Positions 1 through 9,108 of a stretch of 64,000 bases of DNA are shown here, piece by piece. The notes beneath the pieces were generated by a model that saw nothing but the letters and a program-made list of their open reading frames with translations, ran no database searches and was not told the DNA's origin. Within the stretch, counting starts at the first letter, position 1; each line of letters starts with the position of its first letter. The DNA is from Prevotella aff. ruminicola Tc2-24 (lineage in GTDB: Bacteria; Bacteroidota; Bacteroidia; Bacteroidales; Bacteroidaceae): positions 311,810 through 375,809 of the forward strand of contig NZ_FOIQ01000002.1 in assembly GCF_900110895.1 (NCBI RefSeq). Reading direction: 5' to 3'. The position numbers and the translations under genes are program-made.

Positions 1-191
1 AGATCGAGATACAAGACGGTCGACTCACGGGCCGCTTCCTCACCCGCAACTGCTACGGACAGGAGAAAGTGGAACGACTTCTGGCCCTATACCCTCACCG
101 TGAGACCTATCACCTGACGGCTTATGGCGACAGCCGTGGCGACCGCGAGTTGCTTGCCTTTGCCGATCAAGGGTTTCTCAGATCTTTTTAG
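1..191 (+). CDS. HAD-IB-like phosphatase, C-terminal fragment
   Basis: Only the last 62 codons are inside the window; the frame opens at base 3 and ends with TAG at 189-191. The tail contains the GDSxGDxELL arrangement that forms motif IV of HAD-superfamily phosphatases of the IB (phosphoserine phosphatase-like) group, where the aspartates hold the catalytic magnesium. The substrate cannot be told from this fragment. It converges on the alpha-galactosidase gene, with about 60 bases between them. Confidence 0.7.
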   Translation, partial: IEIQDGRLTGRFLTRNCYGQEKVERLLALYPHRETYHLTAYGDSRGDRELLAFADQGFLRSF

Positions 192-254
192 TTGATGAAA
201 AGCTTCATAAAAGCAGTTGGCTGTTAACCAAACAGCTAACAGCCAACTGTCAGA

Positions 255-2441
255 TTATTCCGCCTCAAGGTAGAGCACGCGACTCGACCAGTCGCTACGC
301 ATCGATGCCCATTTGGGGTTGTTGCTGCGGGGCATCTCCAGACCGTTGTTCATCAGGTATTCGCCACTGAACACCTTCCCCTCGATATCCATCGGGAAGC
401 GGTCGATACGGTTCAGCTCATGCACCTTATACATCTTCTTGGCATCAAGACCAGCCATCTTCACACGAGGCAGGTGCTCGTTCTGGAACGACTCCGTCTT
501 CCACCAGAAGAACACGCTCTTGGTCTTCTCCTCGTTTACATACATCAGTGAGGCGATACCCTTCTTGTCGTAGGGAGAGACCAGACGGAAGATGTCGCCC
601 AGCTGAACGATAGGTCTTACCTCTTTATATTCTTTGATGGCCTCGCGACAGATCTCCTTCTCCACGTCCGTCATGTTCTTCGGCTGGATCTCCATGCCGA
701 GGCGACCGCTCATGGCCACGTCGATACGGTATTTGATCGAGGTGGTGCGCTGCACGGTGTGGTTGGGCGTAGCAGAGATATGCGCCGCCATCGCGATGGC
801 AGGGAAGAAATAGCTGGTGCCCCACTGCATGTAGATGCGCTGGAGGGCATCCGTATTATCGCTCACCCAGAACTCGTCGAAGTAGGGCAGCACGCCCCAG
901 TTGGCCCGTCCGCCACCAGAGGCACAAGCCTGGATGGTGAGGTCGGGATATTTGGCGCGGATGCGCTGGCAGGTCTTTTGGAAGCCACGGTGGTACTCGA
1001 TATAGAGATGACTCTGGTCGTTCATGGTCAGGTATTGTGAGCCATGGTTCATGACAGACATGTTCGCATCCCATTTGATATAGTCGATCTCAGGATATTT
1101 GGTCATCAGGTTGTCGACGATCGAGAACACGTAGTCCTGCACCTTGGGGTTGCTCATGTCGAGCACCACCTGTGTGCCGCCGCGCCCCTGTACGGGCTCG
1201 CGCTTCGGGGCCTTGATGATCCAGTCGGGATGAGCCTCGTAGAGTTCGGAGACGGTGTTGGCCATCTCTGGCTCGATCCAGATGCCGAACTTGATACCGT
1301 GCTTCTTGGCGTCGCGCAGCAGACCCTCGATACCCTCAGGCAGTTTGTTCCTGTCGACCACCCAGTCGCCGAGCGAGGAGTTGTCAGTCTTGCGGGGGTA
1401 CTTGTCGCCGAACCAGCCGTCGTCCATCACGAAGAGCTCACCCCCCATCGAGGCGATGTCGCCCATCATCTGGTCCATGCCCTGCTGGTTGATGTCGAAG
1501 TAGACACCCTCCCATGAGTTCAGCAGCACCTTGCGCTCCTTGTTGCCATGGGCGAGCATATATTCGCGCCCCCACTTGTGGAAGTTACGTGATACGCCCG
1601 AGAGTCCTGCCTTGGAGAAGCTCAGGGCGATCTTCGGGGTGACGAACGTCTCGCCTTTCCTCAGGTGGTACTCCGAGTTGTCGGGGTTGATGCCAGCGAA
1701 GAAATAGTGGTAGTCGCTGTCATCAGTCTCCACCTTCAGCAGATAGTTGCCCGAGTAGCAGATGGCGGCACCGATCACGTCGCCGCTGTTCTCCTGTCCC
1801 TTGCCGTCGAGTGAGAACATCACCTCTCCGCGACTCGTATGAGCGTTGCGCACGCCGTCCTTGTTCTTGATGATCTTCTCGCCTGGTGTCAGCGGCTCCT
1901 CACAGAGGATACCCTCGTTGCCCCACGAGCCGTAGAAAGAGCTGATCCACACGTTACCGCGGCGGATGGGCAGACAGCAGGAGGCAAACTGCGTCAGGGT
2001 GACAGGCTTAGCCTCTCCGTTCCTGATCTCCGTCCAGGTCTCGATCATATCCACATCCTGATACCCCTTGTAGCAAAGGTCGACGGTGACGGGATAGACG
2101 GTATCCTTCAGGTGGATACGGGTCACACCGTCCTGTTGCTCAACCCCTGTGGCCACCAGTTCCGTAGCCAGACTGCCGTCGGCATGCCGCATGGCCAGGG
2201 CGGCCTCTGCAGGACAGTCCATGCCGTAGGCGGGATAGGCATCCATCCTGCCGCCTCTCGGCGCCTGCAGATGTGCCAGGTCGTAGTCGCTGAGCTTAGC
2301 GCCGAAATAGACATACTGTGGCTGTTTCCCTTCGTCCACGTTCAGAACCATCGTCATGTTCTTGGTCTGGACCGTTACCTGTTTCGCCTCTGCCATCTGC
2401 GACGAGAGCATCAGGAGGGCGAGGAATAGCGTTTTTTTCAT
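255..2441 (-). CDS. Secreted GH36 alpha-galactosidase
   Basis: 728 residues starting with a signal peptide (MKK, hydrophobic stretch, cleavage near AEA). It is expected to release terminal alpha-galactose from raffinose-type oligosaccharides or galactomannan in the periplasm. The GH36 clan D layout is visible: an N-terminal beta-sandwich to about residue 300, then a TIM barrel with the nucleophile motif KWD (Asp458) and the acid/base motif SDNTD (first Asp about residue 528). The FVMDDGWFG and GIWIEPEM motifs typical of the family are also present. Length is normal. A promoter lies about 37 bases upstream. It is a monocistronic gene, divergent from the MntP gene. Family confidence is high; the exact substrate is inferred. 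Confidence 0.9.
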   Translation of the reverse strand: MKKTLFLALLMLSSQMAEAKQVTVQTKNMTMVLNVDEGKQPQYVYFGAKLSDYDLAHLQAPRGGRMDAYPAYGMDCPAEAALAMRHADGSLATELVATGVEQQDGVTRIHLKDTVYPVTVDLCYKGYQDVDMIETWTEIRNGEAKPVTLTQFASCCLPIRRGNVWISSFYGSWGNEGILCEEPLTPGEKIIKNKDGVRNAHTSRGEVMFSLDGKGQENSGDVIGAAICYSGNYLLKVETDDSDYHYFFAGINPDNSEYHLRKGETFVTPKIALSFSKAGLSGVSRNFHKWGREYMLAHGNKERKVLLNSWEGVYFDINQQGMDQMMGDIASMGGELFVMDDGWFGDKYPRKTDNSSLGDWVVDRNKLPEGIEGLLRDAKKHGIKFGIWIEPEMANTVSELYEAHPDWIIKAPKREPVQGRGGTQVVLDMSNPKVQDYVFSIVDNLMTKYPEIDYIKWDANMSVMNHGSQYLTMNDQSHLYIEYHRGFQKTCQRIRAKYPDLTIQACASGGGRANWGVLPYFDEFWVSDNTDALQRIYMQWGTSYFFPAIAMAAHISATPNHTVQRTTSIKYRIDVAMSGRLGMEIQPKNMTDVEKEICREAIKEYKEVRPIVQLGDIFRLVSPYDKKGIASLMYVNEEKTKSVFFWWKTESFQNEHLPRVKMAGLDAKKMYKVHELNRIDRFPMDIEGKVFSGEYLMNNGLEMPRSNNPKWASMRSDWSSRVLYLEAE

Positions 2442-2477
2442 AAGAATGCTTTAGTTATTGATGCGTTTAATCGCGTA

Positions 2478-2485
2478 CAAAGATA
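2478..2485 (-). promoter_or_regulatory. Promoter -7 box of the alpha-galactosidase gene
   Basis: The complement reads TATCTTTG, matching the Bacteroidetes TAnnTTTG -7 consensus, about 37 bases before the start codon. Confidence 0.65.
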
Positions 2486-2549
2486 CGAAGAAATCGACAA
2501 ACAGGGGAAAAAACAGACCTGTTTCTTTTGTTTTCTGCGTGTTTCTTTG

Positions 2550-2557
2550 TACTTTTG
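2550..2557 (+). promoter_or_regulatory. Promoter -7 box of the mntP-like gene
   Basis: TACTTTTG matches TAnnTTTG. A TTTG -33 element lies at 2527-2530 with 19 bases between, the expected Bacteroidetes spacing. The start codon follows 35 bases downstream. Confidence 0.7.
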
Positions 2558-2592
2558 CGACAAAGTACAGAGAAAAGAACAGATAGTACTAT

Positions 2593-3210
2593 ATGAACTT
2601 ATTAGATATCATCTTGTTGGCCGTTGCTCTGGCGATGGACTGTTTCGCTGTCTCCATCGTGAGTGGTGTCATTGTCCGTGCGCGGACGGCGGCACACGAC
2701 GACCGTCATGCGTCGTGCCCGATACTCCACACACGGTTGCGCATGGCCTTCCTTTTCGGCTTCTTCCAGGCCCTGATGCCCCTGATAGGGTGGTTGGGCA
2801 TCAGCTGGTTCAGTCGACAGTTAGAGGCCTACGACCACTGGATCGCCTTTGTGCTGCTGGCCTTCATCGGCGGCAACATGATCCGCGAGGCCTTCTCGCC
2901 CGAGGAGGAGCAGCATTTCAACCCCCACCGCCTCCGCACCCAGCTGTTGCTGGCCGTGGCCACGAGCATCGACGCCCTGGCTGTCGGCGTCTCGTTTGCG
3001 TGTATGGGCTATCGTCATCTCTCGCAGCTCATGGTTCCGCTGCCGATCATCGCCGTAGTGTCCTTCCTGTTCAGCCTCCTCGGCACCCGTCTGGGCCTTC
3101 GTTTCGGTGGACCGCTGGCCCGTCGTCTGAAGCCTGGCATCCTCGGCGGCATCATCCTGATTCTGATAGGTGTGAAGATCCTGGTGTCCCATCTGTGGGG
3201 TGTCGGATGA
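2593..3210 (+). CDS. mntP: MntP-family manganese efflux pump
   Basis: 205 residues with six predicted membrane helices arranged as two repeats, each with the conserved family signature: AMDCFAVS near residue 14 and SIDALAVG near residue 121. The aspartates in these motifs are needed for manganese export in the MntP family. A moderately charged loop (residues about 30-45) separates helices 1 and 2. It should sit in the inner membrane and export Mn2+. It has its own promoter. No manganese riboswitch was seen in the short leader. Confidence 0.88.
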   Translation: MNLLDIILLAVALAMDCFAVSIVSGVIVRARTAAHDDRHASCPILHTRLRMAFLFGFFQALMPLIGWLGISWFSRQLEAYDHWIAFVLLAFIGGNMIREAFSPEEEQHFNPHRLRTQLLLAVATSIDALAVGVSFACMGYRHLSQLMVPLPIIAVVSFLFSLLGTRLGLRFGGPLARRLKPGILGGIILILIGVKILVSHLWGVG

Positions 3211-3286
3211 GGCTCGGCCGACAAGAAGTTGGGCGTTATGTCGTACTTTTTTCCTTTTTCGTATAGAGAGTATTGGAAATAATTCG

Positions 3287-3294
3287 TATATTTG
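3287..3294 (+). promoter_or_regulatory. Promoter -7 box before the GT-C gene
   Basis: TATATTTG matches TAnnTTTG. It lies only 8 bases before the ATG at 3303, so either the mRNA has almost no leader or the true start is slightly later. This placement argues against an upstream TTG start at 3273, which would lie before the promoter box. Confidence 0.5.
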
Positions 3295-3302
3295 CAGATG
3301 CT

Positions 3303-4907
3303 ATGTGTAAGAGTGAGAGATTTTTTTTGATACTACTGGTGCTGTTTGTCGCATGGATGTGTCTGGGCATTTTCCCCCTTCAGTGCTATGAGACCGATGG
3401 TAATGAGATTATTCTGGGATGTGATGTGATGTATCGTAACGGCTGGTCGTTGCCGCCCGTCTATTCCTATGAATACCGCATGCAGCCGCTGATCACGATC
3501 CTCATTGTCGCCCTGAAGCACCTGTTGCCATTCCTCACCTGCGAGCAGATATACTGCGTCCTGACGGTCGTGTCGTCCTTCGTGTTCCTGGCAGGCTGTA
3601 TCACCTTCGCCCGCCAGATCACACAAGCCAGTAAGACGCGCATTCTGATAGCCGCCATCCTGTTGCCCGAGATGTATGCCATCGCGATGTACCCCAACAC
3701 CGCCATCCCCTCGGTAGCCTGTTTCCTGTGGGCGCTCATCCTCATGAGTCGCCAGCGCTATGCACTGTCGGGGGTGCTCATGTGCCTCGCCATCCTGTTC
3801 CGCCTGGATATCGTGATCGTGTTCCCCGCCATCCTGCCGTTGCTGATCTACCAGGGAAAGACGTTGCGACAGACCATCCAGACCTCAGCCGTCTATGCGG
3901 TCATCGTCGTGGCGGCGGCCCTGTTCTTCTTCTGGCTGCTGCGCGCCGACGCCCTGAACACCTACGGCAGCTACCAGCAGTGGAACCATATCATTACGCC
4001 GATCGAGCGTATCCTCGCCATCTTCGGCTTCTATTCCCTGACCTATCTCATCCTGCTCCCCATCGGCCTCTGTGTGATCATCGCCCAGCGGCGGTGGAAA
4101 GAGCTGTTCCTCGTGCTGCTGCCCATCCTCCTGCTCCATGGCATCTATGCCTCCTTCGGCAACGCGTCGAAGCATTTCCTGTATAATGCACCCTTTGTCA
4201 TCATCGCAGGCGTGCGCGCCCTGTCGTGGCTGGAGCAGACGCTGCGCCGCCGCCCTGTCCTCAAGTGGACGGCCCTGGTGCTGGCCCTGCTCCTGATGAC
4301 CGTCTCCCTGCGGAAGCGCAGTGTGGACATGCCGTGGCTACAGTCCTGTCCGTTGCAGCAGGCCGGCATGGTGCTGCCCCTGTATACCACACAGACAGCC
4401 CGTGCCGAGGTCACGCTGGGCCTCGGAGCCGGCTATCAGCTCCTGACGAACGATGAGGCGATGCTGGCCTCAGGCCATCTGTTCTATACATGGTATATCC
4501 ACCAGTTCAAGAGCGCCCTCGGCACGTGGCGCGCGCAGCAGAAGGCCGTGCTCGACAGTGTCGGCACGTCCGACATCCTCACCTTCGAGTGGGGCACCTC
4601 GGCCCCCGTCGCCTTCGACCAGATGACAGACGAGAGTCGTTTCTGTGTGGTGCCCTCCATGCCCCAAGACTACCGTTTCACGATCTCAGACTCGCAGCGC
4701 GACCTGCATTTCTGGCGGGTCATCCTGTATGAGGGCGTGAGAGACAAGCAACAGATAGAATCCTATATCGACAGCCTTTCTTCGAAGATGGTGGCAGGCG
4801 ACAAGTATGTGGTGGCCGCCACGCCCACGGCGCATATCCTTGACGAGATCGCGCAGACGGGCAAGCTCACGAAGAAGGCCGACCGACTGTATCAGTTAAA
4901 CGAATAA
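3303..4907 (+). CDS. Polytopic GT-C-like membrane glycosyltransferase
   Basis: 534 residues from the ATG at 3303, with about ten hydrophobic helices up to residue 340 and a soluble C-terminal domain of about 190 residues. The acidic pair ETDG in the first outside loop, just after helix 1, is where GT-C enzymes keep their catalytic aspartate. The next gene is a GtrB/DPM1-like enzyme that charges a polyprenyl carrier. I infer that this protein transfers the sugar from that lipid carrier to a periplasmic acceptor. Sequence families of this type are divergent, so the function rests on topology and context. Confidence 0.6.
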   Translation: MCKSERFFLILLVLFVAWMCLGIFPLQCYETDGNEIILGCDVMYRNGWSLPPVYSYEYRMQPLITILIVALKHLLPFLTCEQIYCVLTVVSSFVFLAGCITFARQITQASKTRILIAAILLPEMYAIAMYPNTAIPSVACFLWALILMSRQRYALSGVLMCLAILFRLDIVIVFPAILPLLIYQGKTLRQTIQTSAVYAVIVVAAALFFFWLLRADALNTYGSYQQWNHIITPIERILAIFGFYSLTYLILLPIGLCVIIAQRRWKELFLVLLPILLLHGIYASFGNASKHFLYNAPFVIIAGVRALSWLEQTLRRRPVLKWTALVLALLLMTVSLRKRSVDMPWLQSCPLQQAGMVLPLYTTQTARAEVTLGLGAGYQLLTNDEAMLASGHLFYTWYIHQFKSALGTWRAQQKAVLDSVGTSDILTFEWGTSAPVAFDQMTDESRFCVVPSMPQDYRFTISDSQRDLHFWRVILYEGVRDKQQIESYIDSLSSKMVAGDKYVVAATPTAHILDEIAQTGKLTKKADRLYQLNE

Positions 4908-4918
4908 GCGAAGAAGTT

Positions 4919-5875
4919 ATGCAGACAGAGAACACCCCTCCCAGACTGGTTATCGTCGTACCGTGCTATAATGAGGAAGCCGTACTGACGGAGACCAACA
5001 AACGCCTGACAGGACTGTTGGGCGAGTTGACCGCCAAGTCGAAGATCGCGTCCAGCAGTTTTGTGGCCTATGTCGACGACGGCTCCAAGGACGCTACGTG
5101 GCCGCTGATATGTCAGCTCCAGCAGGAGGGCAGTCAGGTGCGGGGTGTGAAGCTGGCCCACAATGCCGGCCACCAGAATGCGCTGATGGCAGGCATGGAG
5201 TCGTTCAAGACCGAGGCCGACGCCATCGTCACCATCGATGCCGACCTGCAGGATGATGTCAACGCCATCGCCGCGATGGTCGACAGTTACCTCGAGGGTG
5301 CCGACATCGTGTATGGTGTGCGTAAGGAGCGTCAGACCGATACGGTGTTCAAGCGCACGACGGCCCTGGCGTTCTATAAGCTGATGGCCGCCATGGGCAC
5401 CGATACCGTCTACAACCATGCCGACTACCGTCTGATGAGCCGTCGCGCCGTAGAGGCGTTGTGCGAGTATCCCGAGCGCAACCTGTTCCTCCGTGGACTG
5501 GTGCCGCTGCTGGGCTTCACGACGAAGAGCGTCTATTACGACCGTGCCGAGCGCTTTGCCGGCGAGAGCAAGTATCCGTTCGGAAAGATGCTGGCTTTCG
5601 CCCTCGATGGCATCACCTCGTTCAGCATCAAGCCCATCACCGTCATCTTCGTCGTCGGCCTGTGCTGCTTCGTCGTCGGCCTGGTGGTGCTGGCGTGGGG
5701 CATCTACTCCTATATCAGAGGGTCGGTGGTGCCAGGCTGGACCTCTCTGTTGGTATCCCTGTGGTTGATTGGCGGTGTGGTTATCATGTCGCTGGGTTGC
5801 ATCGGCGAGTACGTCGGTAAGATCTATGTCGAGGTGAAGCACCGTCCGCGTTATCACATCGAGAAGATCGTATGA
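4919..5875 (+). CDS. GT2 polyprenyl-phosphate glycosyltransferase, GtrB/DPM1-like
   Basis: 318 residues. A GT-A domain covers about 1-225, with VPCYNEE at the start, VDDGSKD near residue 44 and the DxD-type motif DADLQDD near residue 103. Two C-terminal membrane helices follow (about 235-255 and 275-300). This is the layout of GtrB/ArnC/DPM1 enzymes, which load one sugar from a nucleotide donor onto undecaprenyl phosphate at the cytoplasmic face. It lies 11 bases after the GT-C gene and overlaps the next ATPase gene by 4 bases (ATGA), so the three are probably co-transcribed. Confidence 0.85.
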   Translation: MQTENTPPRLVIVVPCYNEEAVLTETNKRLTGLLGELTAKSKIASSSFVAYVDDGSKDATWPLICQLQQEGSQVRGVKLAHNAGHQNALMAGMESFKTEADAIVTIDADLQDDVNAIAAMVDSYLEGADIVYGVRKERQTDTVFKRTTALAFYKLMAAMGTDTVYNHADYRLMSRRAVEALCEYPERNLFLRGLVPLLGFTTKSVYYDRAERFAGESKYPFGKMLAFALDGITSFSIKPITVIFVVGLCCFVVGLVVLAWGIYSYIRGSVVPGWTSLLVSLWLIGGVVIMSLGCIGEYVGKIYVEVKHRPRYHIEKIV

Positions 5876-6684
5876 ATGACGGTGGCACGATAGAGCTCAG
5901 ACACCTCAGCATCGGCTATCAGACGAGGCACGGTGTGAGAACGGTGGCTGCCGGCATCGACGGCGCCATCAGGAGCGGCGAGCTCACCTGTCTGCTCGGT
6001 GCCAACGGCGTGGGCAAGTCCACGCTCTTACGCACCCTCTCCGCCTTTCTGCCGAAGACAGGCGGCGAGGTGTATGTCGAAGGGCGCGAGCTCTCCACCT
6101 TTACCGACAAGGAGCTGAGCCGTCGCATCGGGGTGGTGCTCACCGAGAAGCCCGACGTCAGGAACATGACGGTGCGCGAGCTCGTCAGCCTGGGGCGCTC
6201 CCCCTATACCGGGTTCTGGGGCACCTACTCCAAGTCCGATCTCCGCGTCGTCGACGAGGCCATCGCCCTGGTGGGCATCGGCGATCTGAGCCGTCGTATG
6301 GTCCATACGCTGAGCGACGGCGAGCGACAGAAGGTGATGATCGCCAAGGCCCTGGCACAGCAGACCCCCGTCATCTACCTCGACGAGCCCACCGCCTTCC
6401 TCGACTACCCCAGCAAGGTCGAGGTGCTGCAGCTGCTCCGCCGCATCAGTCGTCAGGCCGGGAAGACCGTCTTCCTCTCCACCCACGATGTGGAGCTGGC
6501 CCTGCAGCTGGCCGACACCATCTGGCTGATGTCGCGTGCCGACGGGGTCGTCATCGGCAGCCCCCAGGCCCTGGCCCAAGAGGGCGTCCTCGGCCGCTTT
6601 ATCGAGCGCGAGGGCATTGTCTTCGACCGCGACACGCTGACCATCCGGATTATCCGCAACGACGATACTATACCCGATAAATAA
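5872..6684 (+). CDS. btuD: ABC transporter ATPase, FecE/BtuD type
   Basis: 270 residues with Walker A (GANGVGKST, near residue 43), a Q-loop region, the signature motif in the variant form LSDGE, Walker B (VIYLDEPTA) and the H-loop (STHD). This is the standard ATPase of type II importers for cobalamin or siderophore-iron. The next gene is CobD-like, and a btuC-like permease and btuF-like binding protein occur at 36.5 and 32.7 kb. I therefore favour cobalamin import as the role; haem or siderophore import cannot be excluded. It is translationally coupled to the preceding glycosyltransferase gene, which is an odd pairing. Confidence 0.75.
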   Translation: MNDGGTIELRHLSIGYQTRHGVRTVAAGIDGAIRSGELTCLLGANGVGKSTLLRTLSAFLPKTGGEVYVEGRELSTFTDKELSRRIGVVLTEKPDVRNMTVRELVSLGRSPYTGFWGTYSKSDLRVVDEAIALVGIGDLSRRMVHTLSDGERQKVMIAKALAQQTPVIYLDEPTAFLDYPSKVEVLQLLRRISRQAGKTVFLSTHDVELALQLADTIWLMSRADGVVIGSPQALAQEGVLGRFIEREGIVFDRDTLTIRIIRNDDTIPDK

Positions 6685-6695
6685 GAAGAAGACCT

Positions 6696-7715
6696 ATGCT
6701 TTACGGACATGGTGATGATGCTTTTCGCTATGGCGACAAGGTGAAGATGAATTTCAGTACGAAGGTCTACCAAGGCGCCGACCTCTCCGACCTGAAGACC
6801 CACCTGATGCGGCACTTCGAGGTGGTGGGCCACTACCCCGAGCCCGAGCCGCGCGAGCTCGAACGACTGCTGGCCGCCCAGTTGGGTGTGCCCGAGAGCA
6901 CCTTGATGGTGACCAATGGCGCCACCGAGGCCATCTATCTGGTGGCGCAGCTCTACAAAGGCTGGGCCTCCGTGATCCCACAGCCCACCTTCAACGAGTA
7001 CGAGGATGCCTGTAAGGCCTTCGACCATCTCATCTCCTACGAGATGACCGACGAGCTCGATGTGCTGCCCGAGAAGCGTCTCTACTGGCTCTGCAACCCC
7101 AACAACCCCACGGGCAACGTGCTGCTGAAGAGCCTGCTCAACCACATCATCCGTCAGAACCCCCGTTATGTCTATGTCCTCGACCAGTCGTACGCCGACT
7201 ACACCCTGAGTCCGATGCTCGAGCCCGTCGAGATGACCGACTGCTATAACCTGCTGCTCATCCGTTCCCTGTCGAAGAAATACTGCATCCCGGGTCTGCG
7301 CCTGGGTTATATCTTCAGCTCGCCGATCATCATCGACCGTCTGCGCCAGATCCGTCAGCCCTGGACGGTGAACGCCCTGGCGATCGAGGCCGGCAAGTAC
7401 CTGGTCGAGAACGACCCGACGATGATCCCCGACCTGAGAGCCTACCTCGCCGAGGCCCAGCGCCTGCGCGAGCGCCTGTCGGCCATCAGCGGTGTGATGG
7501 TCATGAACACCCACACCCATTTCATGCTGGTGAACATCGACTTCGGCAATACGCAGCATCTGAAGAAATGGCTCGTCGACAACCATGGCATCCTCATCCG
7601 CGACGCCTCCAACTTCCGTGGCCTCGACAACCACTGCTTCAGTGTGACGGCCCAGACCCCCGAGGAAGACGACGCCCTGGTCGAGGCCATCCAAAAATAT
7701 AAGGCCCTCTGCTGA
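6696..7715 (+). CDS. cobD: CobD-like PLP-dependent threonine-phosphate decarboxylase
   Basis: 339 residues of the class I/II aminotransferase fold. The PLP lysine motif SLSKKYCIPGLRLGY is clear near residue 195, with NPNNPTG near residue 133. The N-terminus has HG...MNFS, aligning with the HGG...DFS opening of CobD, and this supports the first ATG as start. CobD makes the aminopropanol-phosphate arm of cobalamin. In an organism with B12 import genes it would serve salvage of cobinamide. A histidinol-phosphate aminotransferase role is the main alternative. It sits 11 bases after the btuD-like gene. Confidence 0.75.
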   Translation: MLYGHGDDAFRYGDKVKMNFSTKVYQGADLSDLKTHLMRHFEVVGHYPEPEPRELERLLAAQLGVPESTLMVTNGATEAIYLVAQLYKGWASVIPQPTFNEYEDACKAFDHLISYEMTDELDVLPEKRLYWLCNPNNPTGNVLLKSLLNHIIRQNPRYVYVLDQSYADYTLSPMLEPVEMTDCYNLLLIRSLSKKYCIPGLRLGYIFSSPIIIDRLRQIRQPWTVNALAIEAGKYLVENDPTMIPDLRAYLAEAQRLRERLSAISGVMVMNTHTHFMLVNIDFGNTQHLKKWLVDNHGILIRDASNFRGLDNHCFSVTAQTPEEDDALVEAIQKYKALC

Positions 7716-7765
7716 CAGAGAGCCCTACACGATATCCTCTTTTCGTTTTTTCTCGATTCCTCCGA

Positions 7766-8770
7766 TCACAGATCCTCGTCGAACGGCGTCGCACCCACAC
7801 AGCGGAGGTTCTTCTCCAGTTGCGCCGTCGAACTGGCACCCACCAGCACCGACGTCACCGCTTTCTGGGCGAGGATCCAGGCCAGCGCCATCTCCGCCAG
7901 CGACTCCCCGCGCCCTGCGGCCACCTCGTTGTAGTGCCTCAGCCTGGTCAGCAGCTCCGGCGTGAGCATCTCGCTCCTCAGGAACTTCCCCTTCGACATC
8001 CTTGAGTCCTCCGGTATGCCGCCGACAGTCCCGTCGGCCGTCGACACGCAGTTCAGGTAACGGTCCGTGAGCAGACCCTGTGCCAGCGGTGAGAAAGCGA
8101 TGAACCCCACCCCCTTCTCCGCACAGAAGTCGAGTATCCCCTCCTGCTGCGGCTTACGGTCCAGCATGTTCAGCCGTCCCTGGTAGATCAGCAGCGGCAC
8201 GTCGCGCGCCTTCAGGTAGTCGTAGCCCTGTCGTAGCGCCTCCAGCGGCCAGTTGGATATGCCCACATACAGCGCCTTGCCTGCCCGTACGATGTCCACC
8301 AGTGCCTGTAGCGTCTCCTCCAGCGGTGTCTTCGGGTCGTAGCGGTGACTGTAGAACAGATCCACGTAGTCGATCCTCATGCGTTTCAGACTCTGGTCGA
8401 TACTCGCCATCAGATATTTCCTGCTGCCCCAGTCGCCGTACGGTCCAGGCCACATGTCGTAGCCCGCCTTCGTCGAGATGAACAGCTCGTCGCGGTACGG
8501 TCTGAAGTCCTCGTCCATCAGTCGTCCCAGCGTCTCCTCGGCCGATCCGTACACCGGCCCGTAGTTGTTAGCCAGGTCGAAGTGTGTGATGCCGTGGTCG
8601 AAGGCATAACGTGTGATCTCCCGGCTCCGTTCATACGGATCCACGCTCCCGAAGTTATGCCAGAAGCCGAGGCTCACCTTCGGCAGCATCACCCCCGAGC
8701 GCCCGCAGCGCTCATACACCATCCCGTTGTCATAGCGCTCCTGCGCCGCCACATATTTTCTCTTCATCAA
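7766..8770 (-). CDS. Aldo/keto reductase, YghZ/Gpr-like
   Basis: 334 residues with the AKR catalytic tetrad positions visible: Asp and Tyr in HFDLANNYG, Lys in STKAGYDMWPGP, and His in YSHRYDP. The MWPGPYGDWGSRKYL segment is characteristic of the AKR14 group (E. coli YghZ), which reduces glyceraldehyde 3-phosphate, methylglyoxal and related aldehydes with NADPH. Cytoplasmic. Its own promoter has a -7 box at 8823-8830 on the complement. Confidence 0.87.
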   Translation of the reverse strand: MMKRKYVAAQERYDNGMVYERCGRSGVMLPKVSLGFWHNFGSVDPYERSREITRYAFDHGITHFDLANNYGPVYGSAEETLGRLMDEDFRPYRDELFISTKAGYDMWPGPYGDWGSRKYLMASIDQSLKRMRIDYVDLFYSHRYDPKTPLEETLQALVDIVRAGKALYVGISNWPLEALRQGYDYLKARDVPLLIYQGRLNMLDRKPQQEGILDFCAEKGVGFIAFSPLAQGLLTDRYLNCVSTADGTVGGIPEDSRMSKGKFLRSEMLTPELLTRLRHYNEVAAGRGESLAEMALAWILAQKAVTSVLVGASSTAQLEKNLRCVGATPFDEDL

Positions 8771-8822
8771 TCAGATGTTTTTAGTGTTATTAATCAGAAG
8801 CATCCCTCCTTGTTTCCAGCCG

Positions 8823-8830
8823 CAAATATA
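8823..8830 (-). promoter_or_regulatory. Promoter -7 box of the aldo/keto reductase gene
   Basis: The complement reads TATATTTG (TAnnTTTG), about 53 bases before the start codon. Confidence 0.6.
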
Positions 8831-8940
8831 CAAAATCTTTCGCATGAAAGAAGCAAGACAGAATAAAAACATTTTTGCCACCTCAAGGCAATGGATAAGC
8901 CATCATGTAGATAAAACGTTGAAATAGAAAGTGTTAAGTT

Positions 8941-8975
8941 GAAAAAGCAGTTGTTAAGTAATTCTTAACAACTGC
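8941..8975 (-). terminator. Rho-independent terminator after the smalltalk/HU unit
   Basis: A perfect 12-base stem (8947-8958 paired with 8964-8975, 5-base loop), followed on the minus strand by TTTTTC. It lies 9 bases beyond the stop codon of the 34-residue peptide. Confidence 0.85.
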
Positions 8976-8983
8976 CCCTAAAA

Positions 8984-9088
8984 TTAAAAACCGTTCACGC
9001 AACTCGTTGTGCCGAGTGCCGTCAGTGCGGCTGTCAGGATGTTCACCAGCACATGCAGGATCTTCTTGATGGTTGTTCGCTTCATCAT
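8984..9088 (-). CDS. Smalltalk-type micropeptide, 34 residues
   Basis: 34 codons starting with a double ATG and preceded by a strong AAAGGAGG ribosome site 6 bases upstream, which is rare in Bacteroidetes and marks this as truly translated. The peptide has a basic start (KRTTIKK), a hydrophobic middle (ILHVLVNILTAALTAL) and ends LGTTSCVNGF. This is the pattern of the 'smalltalk' peptides found next to HU-like genes in Bacteroides. The function of that family is unknown. The hydrophobic run followed by a cysteine resembles a signal or membrane-inserted segment. It lies 20 bases after the HU-like gene and before a strong terminator. Confidence 0.82.
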   Translation of the reverse strand: MMKRTTIKKILHVLVNILTAALTALGTTSCVNGF

Positions 9089-9108
9089 CGTTCACCTCCT
9101 TTCCGGTC

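Noticed and set aside
3273..3302. Upstream TTG start for the GT-C gene
   Set aside because: It lies before the -7 promoter box at 3287-3294, so it would not be transcribed from that promoter.
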